Positions 1-8,219 of a stretch of DNA of 64,000 bases are shown here, one piece after another. Position numbers and translations under genes: made by a program. How positions within the stretch are numbered: the first letter of the stretch is position 1; every line of letters starts with the position of its first letter. The stretch covers positions 124,001-188,000 of the forward strand of contig NZ_JBGQOG010000001.1 of assembly GCF_052113705.1 (NCBI RefSeq). The letters run 5' to 3'. The notes under the pieces were generated by a model. The model searched no databases and had not been told where the DNA came from. It saw only the letters and a list, made by a program, of their open reading frames with translations. The DNA is from JBGQOG01 sp052113705 (lineage in GTDB: Bacteria > Pseudomonadota > Alphaproteobacteria > Rhodobacterales > Rhodobacteraceae).

Positions 1-608
1 ACCGCAATCCTCGGCCGCGCCACGCCCGAGCGGCGCAGGGTATTCTCGGCCAGCTGGATCGCCTCCACCAGACGCTCTTCGGTGATCGCATCGGCCACAT
101 CGCGCAAGGCGATATGGCTGGTGACGCGGCTGGTCCACATCCCGTCCAGCGTGTTCAGTTCCGACAGATATTCGGTTGCGCCCAGATAGGCGCCCATATG
201 GTGCAGCTCGTCAGGATGCGCGAGGCCCGCCAGATGCATCGCCGCCTTGTTGAACGGCGCAAAGACCAGCCCCTCAATCGTGCCCGCCTTGAGCAGATCA
301 AGCGCCGTGTTCAGCGTGGCCAGCACCGAAGCGCCGGAGGCCTCGGTCTCGGTGGCCACCCGGATGTCTTCGGGGGCGATGGTCCGGGTCTCGTGCCAGA
401 CCAGCCCCGACCACGCGCCCTCCTGCGGCGCAGGCGTCAGCGCATAGGGACACCCGGCCTGCGCCATGCCCTGTTCCAGCACCACCCGGTCACCGATCAG
501 CAGGATATCCGCTGCATCCAGCACCCCCTCCGAGGTCAGCAAGCGGGCCGTGAGTTCAGGACCGATGCCGCTGGGGTCACCGGGGATCATACCGATACGA
601 GGTTTCAT
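1..608 (-). CDS. PdxA-family 4-phospho-hydroxyacid dehydrogenase, partial
   Basis: The first 202 residues of a PdxA-family NAD-dependent, metal-dependent decarboxylating dehydrogenase; the C-terminus lies left of the window. Seen: the N-terminus MKPRIGMIPGDPSGIGPELT, typical of PdxA and PdxA2, and the mid-protein block PFNKAAMH followed by DELHHMGAYLG, where the family has its metal-binding histidine. The start ATG has AAGGA 7 nt upstream and lies 3 bp after the GntR gene, so this is the last visible gene of the TTT/enolase operon. Known: PdxA makes a B6 precursor, whereas PdxA2 paralogues oxidise 4-phospho-D-threonate or erythronate after a DUF1537 kinase. In this sugar-acid operon the PdxA2-type role is more likely than B6 synthesis (inference). 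A DUF1537 gene might follow outside the window. Confidence 0.85.
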   Translation of the reverse strand, partial: MKPRIGMIPGDPSGIGPELTARLLTSEGVLDAADILLIGDRVVLEQGMAQAGCPYALTPAPQEGAWSGLVWHETRTIAPEDIRVATETEASGASVLATLNTALDLLKAGTIEGLVFAPFNKAAMHLAGLAHPDELHHMGAYLGATEYLSELNTLDGMWTSRVTSHIALRDVADAITEERLVEAIQLAENTLRRSGVARPRIA

Positions 609-611
609 CGA

Positions 612-1319
612 CTATTCCTTCGCGGAGCGTTCGGCCTGCGTCTTGGCGACGTTTTTGACCGTGGTGGCAAGATGGGTGCGCAAGGCCGCCGAACAGGCGA
701 CGGGGTCGCGCTGCTTCAGGGCGTCATAGACGAGCTCATGCTCGCGCAGGGTGCGCGGCCGGTCGGGTTTCGAGCGCGATGAGATGAAGCGGGCCCGCCA
801 GAGCCGCGCATTATATTGCCGCTGGGTGTCGGCCAGCGGCCGGTTGTTCGAGGCCCGCACGATGGCTTCGTGAAACGCCATGTCGCGCCGAAAGAAGGTC
901 AGCGGATCGTCCAGATCAGAGCGTTCCGCCATCATCGCGCAGATGGCCCCGATCTCGGCGATCTCTTGCGTGCTGGCATGGCGGCAGGCCAGTTCACCCG
1001 CCAACCCCTCAAGCGCGCCGAGCACTGTCAGGTTCTGCTCCAGCGTTTCCAGATCGGGATCGGCAACGCAGGGACGCCGGGTCTGGCTGTATTCGATCAG
1101 CCCCTCGACCTCCAGAAGCCGCATGGCTTCGCGCAAAGGCGTGCGGGAAATGGCCAAAGCCTCTGCCAGCTCGCGTTCGCGGATCGCCTCGCCGGGGGCG
1201 AGCTTTTCCAACAGGATAAAATCGCGCAGCCGGTCCGCCGCCTCTTCGGCCAGCGACCGCCGCGCGCCAATGGGCGCCAGTTCGGCCAGACGTGTTTCAC
1301 TTCTTGCGGGCTCGATCAT
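612..1319 (-). CDS. GntR-family (FadR/FCD subgroup) transcriptional regulator
   Basis: A 235-residue regulator. Residues about 20-85 form the GntR winged helix (LAEEAADRLRDFILLEKLAPG, RERELAEALAISRTPLREAM); the rest is an all-helical FCD ligand-binding domain with a conserved RRDMAFHEAIVRAS block whose histidine is a usual metal ligand. AAAGGA precedes the ATG. The gene is embedded in the operon it probably controls, between the DHDPS-family and PdxA-like genes. Known: FCD regulators mostly sense sugar acids or carboxylates and are released from TNGT-N-ACNA-type operators on ligand binding. A matching palindrome, ATTTGGTATACCAAAT, lies in front of the first operon gene. Regulation of that site by this protein is inferred. 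Confidence 0.9.
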   Translation of the reverse strand: MIEPARSETRLAELAPIGARRSLAEEAADRLRDFILLEKLAPGEAIRERELAEALAISRTPLREAMRLLEVEGLIEYSQTRRPCVADPDLETLEQNLTVLGALEGLAGELACRHASTQEIAEIGAICAMMAERSDLDDPLTFFRRDMAFHEAIVRASNNRPLADTQRQYNARLWRARFISSRSKPDRPRTLREHELVYDALKQRDPVACSAALRTHLATTVKNVAKTQAERSAKE

Positions 1320-1343
1320 GTCAGATCCTTTCGTCCTTGGCCC

Positions 1344-2258
1344 CTAGTGGCCCCACCGCATCGAAATCGGGTCGAGAGGGCGCAGCAATGCCAGCAGCTC
1401 GTCTCGGGTTTGCGGCGACAGCGGCGGCACCGGATGGCGGCAAAACTCCGAGGCAAAAACCTTGCCCTCGACCATCGCCGCTTTCGCCGCCCGAAAGCCG
1501 CATTGCCGGTTTTCATGGTTCACCGCCGGCAAGAGCCCGGCATAATGCGCCACTGCGGCGGCATGGTCCCCGCCCCGATGCGCAAGAACGCAGGCGCGGA
1601 TATGCTCGGTGACCATCGCGGAACACATGGTGCCGCTGGCACCCGCATCAAGATCGGCCAGCATGGTGATCCCCTCTTCCCCATCGAGCGGCGAGACGAT
1701 GGCAGCGCCCCCCTCGGCGATCAGCGCACGCAGCTTGGTTGCGGCACCGGGGCATTCGATCTTGAAATGCTGCACCATCTCAATCTCTTGTGCCATTTTG
1801 ACCAGCAATGGCACCGGCAGATCCACCCCCGACAAAGGCGCGTCCTGGATCATGATCGGGATGCCGACGGCACCCACGCGGGCACATTGCTCATAGGTCT
1901 GCGCGGCGGTGCCCTTCATCAACGCGCCATGGTAGGGCGGCATCATCATCACCGCCACCGCCCCCAGATCCTTGGCCAGTTGCGCCCGCGCGACCGCAAT
2001 CGGCGTCGCGTAATGCGAGATGGTGACAATGACCGGGATGCGCCCGGCCACATGCGTCAGGCACAGCCGCGTCAGCGTTTCGCGCTCGGCGTCCGAGATC
2101 AGGAACTGCTCGGAGAAATTCGCCAGAATGCAGATGCCATCCGCCCCCTGGTCGATGATGCAGTCCAGAACCCGCTTCATGCCCTCAAGGTCAAGCGTGC
2201 CGTCGGCGTGAAACGGCGTGGGGGCGACGGGCCAGGCACCGGTCAATTGCGTCGGCAT
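1344..2258 (-). CDS. DHDPS/NAL-family aldolase or dehydratase (2-keto-3-deoxy acid type)
   Basis: A 304-residue (beta/alpha)8 enzyme of the dihydrodipicolinate synthase/N-acetylneuraminate lyase superfamily. Seen: an N-terminal GAWPVAPTPFHADGTLD block, PVIVTISHYAT in place of the usual substrate-loop GxxxTxE, IMIQDAPLSG where the catalytic YNxP normally sits, and HFKIECPG carrying the probable Schiff-base lysine. The missing YN pair argues against lysine biosynthesis. Known: members of this superfamily include 2-keto-3-deoxy-L-arabonate dehydratase and related sugar-acid enzymes. Following an acid-sugar dehydratase by 3 bp, it most likely takes that enzyme's 2-keto-3-deoxy product (inference). 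Whether it cleaves or dehydrates cannot be told from sequence. The ATG is preceded by GAGGAA. Confidence 0.85.
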   Translation of the reverse strand: MPTQLTGAWPVAPTPFHADGTLDLEGMKRVLDCIIDQGADGICILANFSEQFLISDAERETLTRLCLTHVAGRIPVIVTISHYATPIAVARAQLAKDLGAVAVMMMPPYHGALMKGTAAQTYEQCARVGAVGIPIMIQDAPLSGVDLPVPLLVKMAQEIEMVQHFKIECPGAATKLRALIAEGGAAIVSPLDGEEGITMLADLDAGASGTMCSAMVTEHIRACVLAHRGGDHAAAVAHYAGLLPAVNHENRQCGFRAAKAAMVEGKVFASEFCRHPVPPLSPQTRDELLALLRPLDPISMRWGH

Positions 2259-2261
2259 GAC

Positions 2262-3434
2262 TTATTCCTCAATGGCGAAATGTTGCAGGTAGCGATCCGA
2301 GATCGTCAACCCCAGGCCCGGCGTCTCTTCCGAGAGCTGCAAGAAGCCATCCGTCGCCTCCGGGTCCCCCTCAAAGATGTAATAGAACAGCTCATTGCCG
2401 ACCTCGACATCAAACATCGGGAAGTACTCTGAAATCGGGCAATTCACATTGGCCATCGACAGGTGGTAATTGTGCATCTGCCCCGCATGCGGGATCACCG
2501 GCACCTGATAGGCCTCGGCCAGCGCATTGATTTTTTGTGCCGCGGTGATGCCGCCCACGCGGTTGGTGTCATATTGGATGACGCTGACCGCCTTCATGTC
2601 CAGCAATTGGCGGAACCCCAAGAGCGAAAATTCATGCTCGCCGCCCGAGATCGGGATCGGGCCGCGGTTCAGCTCGGCATAGCCATGCATGTCATCGGCA
2701 ATCACCGGCTCTTCCAGCCAGCGGGGCTCGTATTTCTCCAGTTTGGGCAACATGCGGCGGGTGTAATCGAGGTTCCAGCCCATATAGCATTCCAGCATCA
2801 GATCTCGGTCATAGCCCACCACTTCCCGCACCGCCTCGACACGTTTGAGATTCTCGCGCATCCCGGCCATGCCGTCCTTTGGTCCCCAGCCAAACCGCAT
2901 CTTGAAAGCGCTGTGGCCCGCGTCAACGGCGGTCTGCGCCTCGGCCTGCATCGCCTCGATCGCGCCGGAATAAAGCTTGGAGTAATAGACCGGGATCTTC
3001 TCTTTCAGGCGGCCGCCCAAAAGCTTGAACACCGGCTTGTTCACCAGTTTGCCCATCAGATCCCAGATGGCGATGTCCACCGCGGAAATCGCGGTCATGC
3101 CCACGCCCTTGCGGCCCCAGGCATGGGTGCGGCGGTACATCTTTTCCCACAGATAGGCATAGTCGAACGGATCTTCGCCAATGATCATCGGCGCGAAATA
3201 CTGGTCAATCGCGGCTTTGGTCAGGCGCGGGGCCAGCGCCGCATTGCCTATGCCGATGGTGCCATCCTCGGCCTCAACCTCGCAGGTCATCCACTGATGA
3301 AAGCGAAAGCTGCCCATCGCATCGCCCTTGTCATAGAGCGCATCCGAAGCGTTGGTGCAAAAATTGCCGGTCGGCGGCACGGTCGGCCCGGTCCAGTTCC
3401 AGACACGGGTGCGGACGGATTTGATCTTGGTCAC
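2262..3434 (-). CDS. Enolase-superfamily acid-sugar dehydratase (rhamnonate dehydratase-like)
   Basis: A 390-residue mandelate-racemase/muconate-lactonizing-type enzyme. The GTG start overlaps the tctA stop (GTGA), with AGAAAGG upstream; longer frames run into tctA and are not used. Seen: a capping domain (about 1-110), then a barrel with KMRFGWGPKDG, metal-ligand strands LMLECYMGW (E215), WLEEPV (E241) and SGGEHEF (E266), and a catalytic VIPHAGQMHNYH (H316). Known: the HWGPHDG-like loop and GEH/PHG arrangement recall L-rhamnonate dehydratase. The first ligand is glutamate here where I recall aspartate in E. coli RhmD. Expected reaction: dehydration of an aldonic acid to a 2-keto-3-deoxy acid. 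The substrate is not assignable; L-rhamnonate and L-lyxonate-type acids are candidates. Confidence 0.88.
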   Translation of the reverse strand: MTKIKSVRTRVWNWTGPTVPPTGNFCTNASDALYDKGDAMGSFRFHQWMTCEVEAEDGTIGIGNAALAPRLTKAAIDQYFAPMIIGEDPFDYAYLWEKMYRRTHAWGRKGVGMTAISAVDIAIWDLMGKLVNKPVFKLLGGRLKEKIPVYYSKLYSGAIEAMQAEAQTAVDAGHSAFKMRFGWGPKDGMAGMRENLKRVEAVREVVGYDRDLMLECYMGWNLDYTRRMLPKLEKYEPRWLEEPVIADDMHGYAELNRGPIPISGGEHEFSLLGFRQLLDMKAVSVIQYDTNRVGGITAAQKINALAEAYQVPVIPHAGQMHNYHLSMANVNCPISEYFPMFDVEVGNELFYYIFEGDPEATDGFLQLSEETPGLGLTISDRYLQHFAIEE

Positions 3435-4915
3435 GAGAGAACCTTTCTGTTCATGATCAGGCGTTTGACGAGGGGGCCGAACAGCGCCGCCAGCGTCAGG
3501 GCAAAGAAAACCAGCGCGATGGGGCGCGAGAAGATCAGCCACCAATCGCCGCGGAACATGGCGATGGACTGGCCCAGCCGCTGCTCGACCATCACCCCCA
3601 GCACGAGGCCGATGGCGAGGGAGACGACGGAAAAGCCGGTGCGGTTCATCGCAAAACCAACCACGCCAAAGGTCAGGGCGATGTAGATGTCGCTGACCGA
3701 TTGGCGGATCGCATAGGCGCCGACGATCGAGAACAGGAACACCAGCGGCCAGAGGACCTTCATCGGGATCAGGGTGATGCGGGCAAAGATCGGTGCCCCG
3801 CCCAAGCCGACCACCAGGAACAGCAGGTTGGCGACCAGCAGGGCGGCAAAGATCACCCCCAGAAACTCCCCCTGCTCGGCAAAGAGCGTCGGCCCCGGCT
3901 GGATGCCCTGGGTCAGAAGACCGGCCAGAATGATCGCGGCGGTCGGGCTTCCCGGGATTCCCAGCGCCAATGTCGGCACCAGCGAGCCGCCGATGGCCGC
4001 GTTATTGGCCGCTTCGGAGGCGGCAATGCCCTCAATCTCGCCCTTGCCGAAATTGTCGCGGTTCTTCGACCAGCGCCGCGCCTCATTATACGAGATCATT
4101 GAGGCAATGGTCGCGCCCTCGGCGGGCAGCACGCCGATGAACGTACCGATGCCGGTGGAGCGCAGAATGGTCGTCCGGATGCGCCGGAAATCCGCGCGCG
4201 AGGGCAGTTTGGCGGCTTTCATCGCGACCAGATTGCGCACCAGATCAAGTTGCGTGGATTGCCCCAGAAGCTCGGCAATGCCGAAGATCCCGATCATCAC
4301 CGGCACAAATCCCACGCCCTCTGAGAGCGTGTTGCTGTCAAAGGTGAACCGCTCCACCCCGGTCAGCAGGTCAACGCCAACGGTGGACAACAGGACGCCA
4401 AAGGCCCCCGCCATCAGATTCTTGATCGCCGAGCCGCCGCCGATCGTGGCCAGCATCGACAGGCCGAACAATGTCAGCGCGAAATATTCGGGCGGGCCAA
4501 AGTCATAGGCCAGCGTCGCCATCAGCGGTGCCGCCGCAAACAGGAAGATGATCGAGATCACCCCGCCGATGGTCGAGGCCAGCGTTGCCACCCCCAAGGC
4601 CCGCCCGGCCTGTCCGTCACGCGCCAGCGGATAGCCGTCAAGGCAGGTCGTGGCCGAAGCAGAGGTGCCGGGCGTGTTGATCAAAATGGCGGTGATTGAT
4701 CCGGCAAAGGTCGCCGCGCCGTAGATCGTGGCCAGAACCACGGTGGCATCAATCGGGCTCATGGTCAGCGTGAAGGGCAGCAAGAGCGCCGCCCCGGTGG
4801 TGGCATTCAGACCGGGCAGAACCCCGATCACCGTGCCGACAAGCGTGGTCAGCACAATCAGCCCCAGAAGATGCGGGTCGCCGAGGGCGGCCAGACCGGA
4901 CAACATATCAGTCAT
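3431..4915 (-). CDS. Tripartite tricarboxylate transporter large permease, TctA family
   Basis: A 494-residue polytopic membrane protein with the TctA hallmarks: GTVIGVLPGLNATTGAALLLPFT near the N-terminus, INTPGTSASATTCLDGYPLARDGQAGRAL, and a second inverted-repeat motif around GVLPAEGATIASMISYNEARRWSK and LGIPGSPTAAIILAG. About 10-12 hydrophobic segments are visible. It forms the ion-coupled channel of a binding-protein-dependent secondary transporter with the TctB-like and TctC-like products encoded just upstream. Its stop codon overlaps the start of the dehydratase gene, so transport and catabolism are translationally coupled. The substrate is probably the sugar acid used by the downstream enzymes rather than citrate (inference from context). 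Confidence 0.95.
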   Translation of the reverse strand: MTDMLSGLAALGDPHLLGLIVLTTLVGTVIGVLPGLNATTGAALLLPFTLTMSPIDATVVLATIYGAATFAGSITAILINTPGTSASATTCLDGYPLARDGQAGRALGVATLASTIGGVISIIFLFAAAPLMATLAYDFGPPEYFALTLFGLSMLATIGGGSAIKNLMAGAFGVLLSTVGVDLLTGVERFTFDSNTLSEGVGFVPVMIGIFGIAELLGQSTQLDLVRNLVAMKAAKLPSRADFRRIRTTILRSTGIGTFIGVLPAEGATIASMISYNEARRWSKNRDNFGKGEIEGIAASEAANNAAIGGSLVPTLALGIPGSPTAAIILAGLLTQGIQPGPTLFAEQGEFLGVIFAALLVANLLFLVVGLGGAPIFARITLIPMKVLWPLVFLFSIVGAYAIRQSVSDIYIALTFGVVGFAMNRTGFSVVSLAIGLVLGVMVEQRLGQSIAMFRGDWWLIFSRPIALVFFALTLAALFGPLVKRLIMNRKVLS

Positions 4916-4918
4916 GTA

Positions 4919-5398
4919 TCACCCGTAATAAAAGGTCAGCAGGAAGCCGCGCGGAAAGCGGACCTGAAACAGCTGATCGAAGAGCAGGATCACCAGCACC
5001 GGCGCCACCACCCCCAGCAGGGCCAGCACCACGGGGCGCCGCTCGCCCCACATGGCGGCAATCCCCGCGGTGCCGATCATCATCGCGACCAGAAAGTCGC
5101 CCAGCGCCAGAACCGCGGCGAAAATCGCCAGCATCAGGAGGGTGCGCCAGAAGGCGGGCACCAGCGGCGCCTCGGTCTGTGCCGCCGGCCGGTCGGCCTG
5201 ACGTGCCAGTTCGAGACAGGCGAGCAATGCCAGGATCAGGATCAGACCGGCAACGAAGCGTGGAAAAGCGGCAGGCTGAAAGCCGCGGATCAGGAAGGGC
5301 GGCACTTCCTTGAAGGTGAACGACCAGCCAATCGCGAACAGGGCGATCGCGCTGGCTACCACCAACGGCGCAAGGGCGCGCAGACGAGGCACAGGCAT
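4919..5398 (-). CDS. Tripartite tricarboxylate transporter small permease, TctB family
   Basis: A 159-residue membrane protein with four predicted transmembrane segments (starting LAPLVVASAIALFAIGW, FVAGLILILALLACL, TLLMLAIFAAVLALGDF and VLALLGVVAPVLVILLF) and the family's PxxxP-type loop RGFQPAAFPRFVAG. I chose the internal ATG because CAGAAGG lies at good spacing; a start 7 codons earlier is possible. It sits 3 bp upstream of tctA and 74 bp downstream of the tctC-like gene. Known role: the small, poorly conserved membrane subunit that docks the periplasmic binding protein on TctA. Confidence 0.85.
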   Translation of the reverse strand: MPVPRLRALAPLVVASAIALFAIGWSFTFKEVPPFLIRGFQPAAFPRFVAGLILILALLACLELARQADRPAAQTEAPLVPAFWRTLLMLAIFAAVLALGDFLVAMMIGTAGIAAMWGERRPVVLALLGVVAPVLVILLFDQLFQVRFPRGFLLTFYYG

Positions 5399-5472
5399 GA
5401 GACAGACCTTCTGAACCAATCGGAAAGGGGGATGGGGCGGCGCGTTCCGGCCGCCCCGACAGCGCTGACGGA

Positions 5473-6423
5473 TCAGCCGCTGATGTACCCGAGCTCAACG
5501 AGCGCCGCGCGCATCTGGCGGACGCTGGTGTTCATCTGCGTCCCCCAGGCCTCCGGTTCGGCCACCGAGTTTTCCTCAAGTCCCTGCGTCTTGAGAAAGG
5601 CGATGTAATCCGGGCTGCCCAACCCCTGGAGCAGCGCCGCCTGCAGCGCGGCCACGGTGGCATCGGGCGTGCCCTCCCGCACCGCAAAGCCGCGCACGGT
5701 GGCGAAATCGGCGTCGATCCCCAGATCCTTGGTGGTCGGCGTGTCGGGCGCGGTCGCCAGACGGTCAATCCCCATCACCACGGCGGGACAAATCTCGCCC
5801 GCCTTGATCTGCGCGGCAGCCTCGCCATAGTTCAAAACGCCCACATCGACATTGCCGCCCACCAGATTGGTCAGCAGGTCGCCGCCGCCGTCGAAGGGGA
5901 TGATCTGCGGCGTCTGCACGCCTGCGGCCTTGGCAAACATGAAGGCCGACACATCGTCGATATCCGCCACATGGGTGACGCCATAGCTCAGGGCTGCGTC
6001 TTTTTGCGCGGCAATGAACGCCTCGGCGCTGTCAAAACGCCCGCATTTGACCATCAGGACCTGCGGATCATTGGTGCCGCGCGCAATCGGGATCCAGCCC
6101 TCCGCCGCCTCGGCGCCACCCTTGGCCTGGGTGACCGCGTGGCCGGTGGTCCAGGTCAGAAGCGTCTGCCCATCCGCCGGACGGCTTTGGACGTAATCCA
6201 TCGAGACCGCCCCCGAACCGCCCTGCTTGGACACGATCACCATATCCACCCCCAGAACCGGCGCGACGGCGCGGGCCATCATCCGCGCGGTGGTGTCGGT
6301 CCCGCCCCCGGCCCCGGAATGCGTCACAACCTCAATCGTGCCGGCCGGAAAGTCCTGTGCCTGAACCGCGCCCCCAAGGGCACATGCCGACGCCATCAGC
6401 GCCGAAATCACTGTCATTTTCAT
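5473..6423 (-). CDS. TctC/Bug-family periplasmic substrate-binding protein
   Basis: A 316-residue exported protein. Seen: a Sec signal peptide MKMTVISALMASACALGGAVQA with cleavage probably after QAQ or VQA, then the Bug-family start DFPAGTIEVVTHSGAGGGTDTTARMMA and the later pair QIIPFDGGGDLLTNLVGGNVDVG. GGGAGG precedes the ATG. As first gene of the operon it is likely the most highly expressed. Known: Bug proteins bind small carboxylates through water-mediated contacts with the carboxylate. Here the ligand is inferred to be the acid consumed by the downstream dehydratase. The promoter and a long palindromic operator lie directly upstream. Confidence 0.92.
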   Translation of the reverse strand: MKMTVISALMASACALGGAVQAQDFPAGTIEVVTHSGAGGGTDTTARMMARAVAPVLGVDMVIVSKQGGSGAVSMDYVQSRPADGQTLLTWTTGHAVTQAKGGAEAAEGWIPIARGTNDPQVLMVKCGRFDSAEAFIAAQKDAALSYGVTHVADIDDVSAFMFAKAAGVQTPQIIPFDGGGDLLTNLVGGNVDVGVLNYGEAAAQIKAGEICPAVVMGIDRLATAPDTPTTKDLGIDADFATVRGFAVREGTPDATVAALQAALLQGLGSPDYIAFLKTQGLEENSVAEPEAWGTQMNTSVRQMRAALVELGYISG

Positions 6424-6462
6424 GTAGTCCTCCCTCGCGCCGCTCCCCGCAGCGCAAGGATG

Positions 6463-6520
6463 ACTATAGCCGATTCGAAACGGATTTCAATATTTGGTAT
6501 ACCAAATTCTGAAATCCGTT
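6463..6520 (-). promoter_or_regulatory. Promoter and GntR-type palindromic operator of the TTT/sugar-acid operon
   Basis: Reading the minus strand, TTGAAA (6485-6490), a 16-nt spacer and TATAGT (6463-6468) form a good sigma70-like promoter 40 bp upstream of the tctC-like start. Overlapping it is a long palindrome centred between 6499 and 6500: the perfect core ATTTGGTATACCAAAT (6492-6507) is flanked by 11-bp perfectly matching arms (6479-6489 and 6510-6520), with only two unpaired positions on each side. The core fits FCD-type GntR operators. Binding by the GntR protein of this operon is inferred. The overlap with the -35 element suggests repression relieved by a sugar-acid ligand. Confidence 0.8.
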
Positions 6521-6663
6521 GACCCGCGCCCGCTGCGACACCGCGACGACGCCCCCGGCACAGGCGCAAGCGAGCTTGCATTTTTTTTTCAGATCATTAG
6601 AGGCGCATCAGGCCAGGATACCGCGCTGGATCCCTTTGCCTGTCAGCCGTGGAATGTCACCCG

Positions 6664-7554
6664 CTATGCGGTCTCGGGCCGGTGCATGCGGATCACCAAA
6701 GCGCGACAGGCCACGTCGGCATCAGTGGCGATATGGGGGTCGCGGGCGTCCCCCTCGGCCCAGCAGGCAACATCACCGGCCTGCAGAAGGAACGGCTCCG
6801 CGCCCTCTCGCACCGTCAGCGCGCCCTCAAGCACCATGAGGAACGCATCCCCCGCCCCCGGCGGTGCTACCGGCAGGCGCGGCGAGGGGTGCGGCGCGGG
6901 CAGCAGAGTCTGGGTGACGGCGCTGAACTGCGCCACGCCGCCTTCCCCGGTGTAATCCTGCATGAGCACCCTGCCACCTGCGGACGCCCCCGCCGCATCT
7001 CTGGCCGCACCTCCGGCCGCAGCCTGCCGCACGATGCGCTGCAAGCGCGCGCCGGGCGCGGGTCGCCGCGTCCAGTCGGCGCGCAGATTCAACAGCTCAG
7101 CGGGCAGATCACCGCCCCGGAGACGCCTGCCGTCGGCATCGAGAACCTCCCATGTCGTTTCGGCATTGATCTGCCGGTGCCCGCTTGCGGGATAGGTGCA
7201 GATGTCGCGCGCTATGCGCGTACCGGCGATGATATAGCCGCACGGGGCCGCAGAGCGGTTGCGCACCTGATGCGCATTGGCCACCCCCGCCCGCCAGACG
7301 GCGGCATCCCCCGGCCCCAGATCATGCAGCCCGTCGTCGTCGCTGATCGTGACCATGCCCTCGGTCACATAGAGGAACTCGTCCTCGGCAGAATGCCAAT
7401 GCGCCGCACCCGTGTCAGCCCCGGGCCAGAGCCGTTGCAGATAGATCCCGATCTGCGTCAGCCCGCCTGCCTGCGACAGGCGCAAGGTCTCGACAGGCCT
7501 CCCGCGCCCCTCGGCGGGACAGAGGGTGGCAAAGTCAGCGCTGCGCAGGATCAT
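6664..7554 (-). CDS. Bicupin (two-cupin-domain) protein of unknown function
   Basis: A 296-residue protein with two cupin barrels. The N-terminal one carries a complete motif 1, HWHSAEDEFLYVTEG, with HxH and E metal ligands, and motif 2 around GPGDAAVWRAG...HQVRN. The C-terminal one (about 180-290) is degenerate: LMVLEGALTVREGAE and LLQAGDVACWAEGD keep the fold but lack the HxH, so metal binding is expected only in the first domain. AGGAGG 7 nt upstream fixes the ATG. It has the same strand as the sugar-acid operon but lies upstream of its promoter, so it is a separate unit. Similar proteins are annotated as cupin or sugar-binding proteins; no reaction can be named. Confidence 0.8.
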   Translation of the reverse strand: MILRSADFATLCPAEGRGRPVETLRLSQAGGLTQIGIYLQRLWPGADTGAAHWHSAEDEFLYVTEGMVTISDDDGLHDLGPGDAAVWRAGVANAHQVRNRSAAPCGYIIAGTRIARDICTYPASGHRQINAETTWEVLDADGRRLRGGDLPAELLNLRADWTRRPAPGARLQRIVRQAAAGGAARDAAGASAGGRVLMQDYTGEGGVAQFSAVTQTLLPAPHPSPRLPVAPPGAGDAFLMVLEGALTVREGAEPFLLQAGDVACWAEGDARDPHIATDADVACRALVIRMHRPETA

Positions 7555-8219
7555 CGGGGTCCTCCTGTTTGTGATGGCGGGGCGCTCTGGTGCTCAGCCG
7601 CCCGCAGCATTACGGCGCCGTATCGCAGCGCGCCGTTCCGGCCTCCGCATCGTCCGCCCCTGCCAGAAGCGCAGGTCCTGCGCTGTCCACCACAACCTAG
7701 GCCCGGCGGCCCGTTCCGCCAAGGGCCAAGGTCCGGGCGCCAATCCCGGCACGGGCGGCTCCTCCCGCTCCTGCCGCGCGCCTGCGGCCCGCCGTCACCG
7801 GAAAAACCATCCGATTTCACCTCAAAGGTGCGAGATCGGGGAACCACGCCCGAGCCTTGCGCGTTGCAGAGAGGAACGCACCTGCCCGCCAGCGTCCGGG
7901 CACAGACGCCGGGATCCGCCCGCGCCGCCGCTTGGTCTTTGGGAGGCAGGGCGTTCAAAATCGTGAACAAGCGGAGGCAATTTCCCTTCCGGCCGCATCT
8001 GCGACCGTCCCAGCTTCACGCCACATAGGGTTGGCCAGAGGCATATGGCACGAGGTGTCGCACCGAAAACCGCCGCACGGCAGACCACAGTATTCTGGTC
8101 TGCAGCCGTCGGAAGAGACGTCCCGCCCCATCCGCCTGCACCGAAAGCCAGCCGCATAATTAATAGGCCCTCTGCGTTGCCTTGACGCAGGTCGGGGCAA
8201 GCCTGTCGGAGGACGATTA
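7555..8219. other. 665-bp intergenic region without a convincing gene
   Basis: This lies between the bicupin gene (leaving leftwards) and the glucose dehydrogenase gene (leaving rightwards). Open frames exist on both strands, but none has a good ribosome-binding site together with a recognisable or compositionally sensible product (the longest is Arg/Gly/Pro-rich). The region must hold the divergent promoters. The only clear structure is the inverted repeat at 8080-8103. The AT-richer stretch just before gcd (about 8155-8218) ends in GGAGGAC, the gcd ribosome-binding site. Confidence 0.6.
8080..8103. promoter_or_regulatory. Inverted repeat upstream of gcd, candidate operator
   Basis: Two perfect 8-bp arms, GCAGACCA (8080-8087) and TGGTCTGC (8096-8103), are separated by the 8-nt spacer CAGTATTC. 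The centre-to-centre distance of about 16 bp suits a dimeric regulator. It lies 117 bp upstream of the gcd start. The regulator is unknown and the assignment is inference from symmetry and position. Confidence 0.45.

Noticed and set aside
816..2432. 538-residue plus-strand frame over the GntR and DHDPS-family genes
   Set aside because: Antisense to well-conserved genes and without any recognisable domain.
7551..7970. 139-residue minus-strand frame in the gap before gcd
   Set aside because: Overlaps the bicupin start and has an Arg/Gly/Pro-rich product with no ribosome-binding site or family resemblance.
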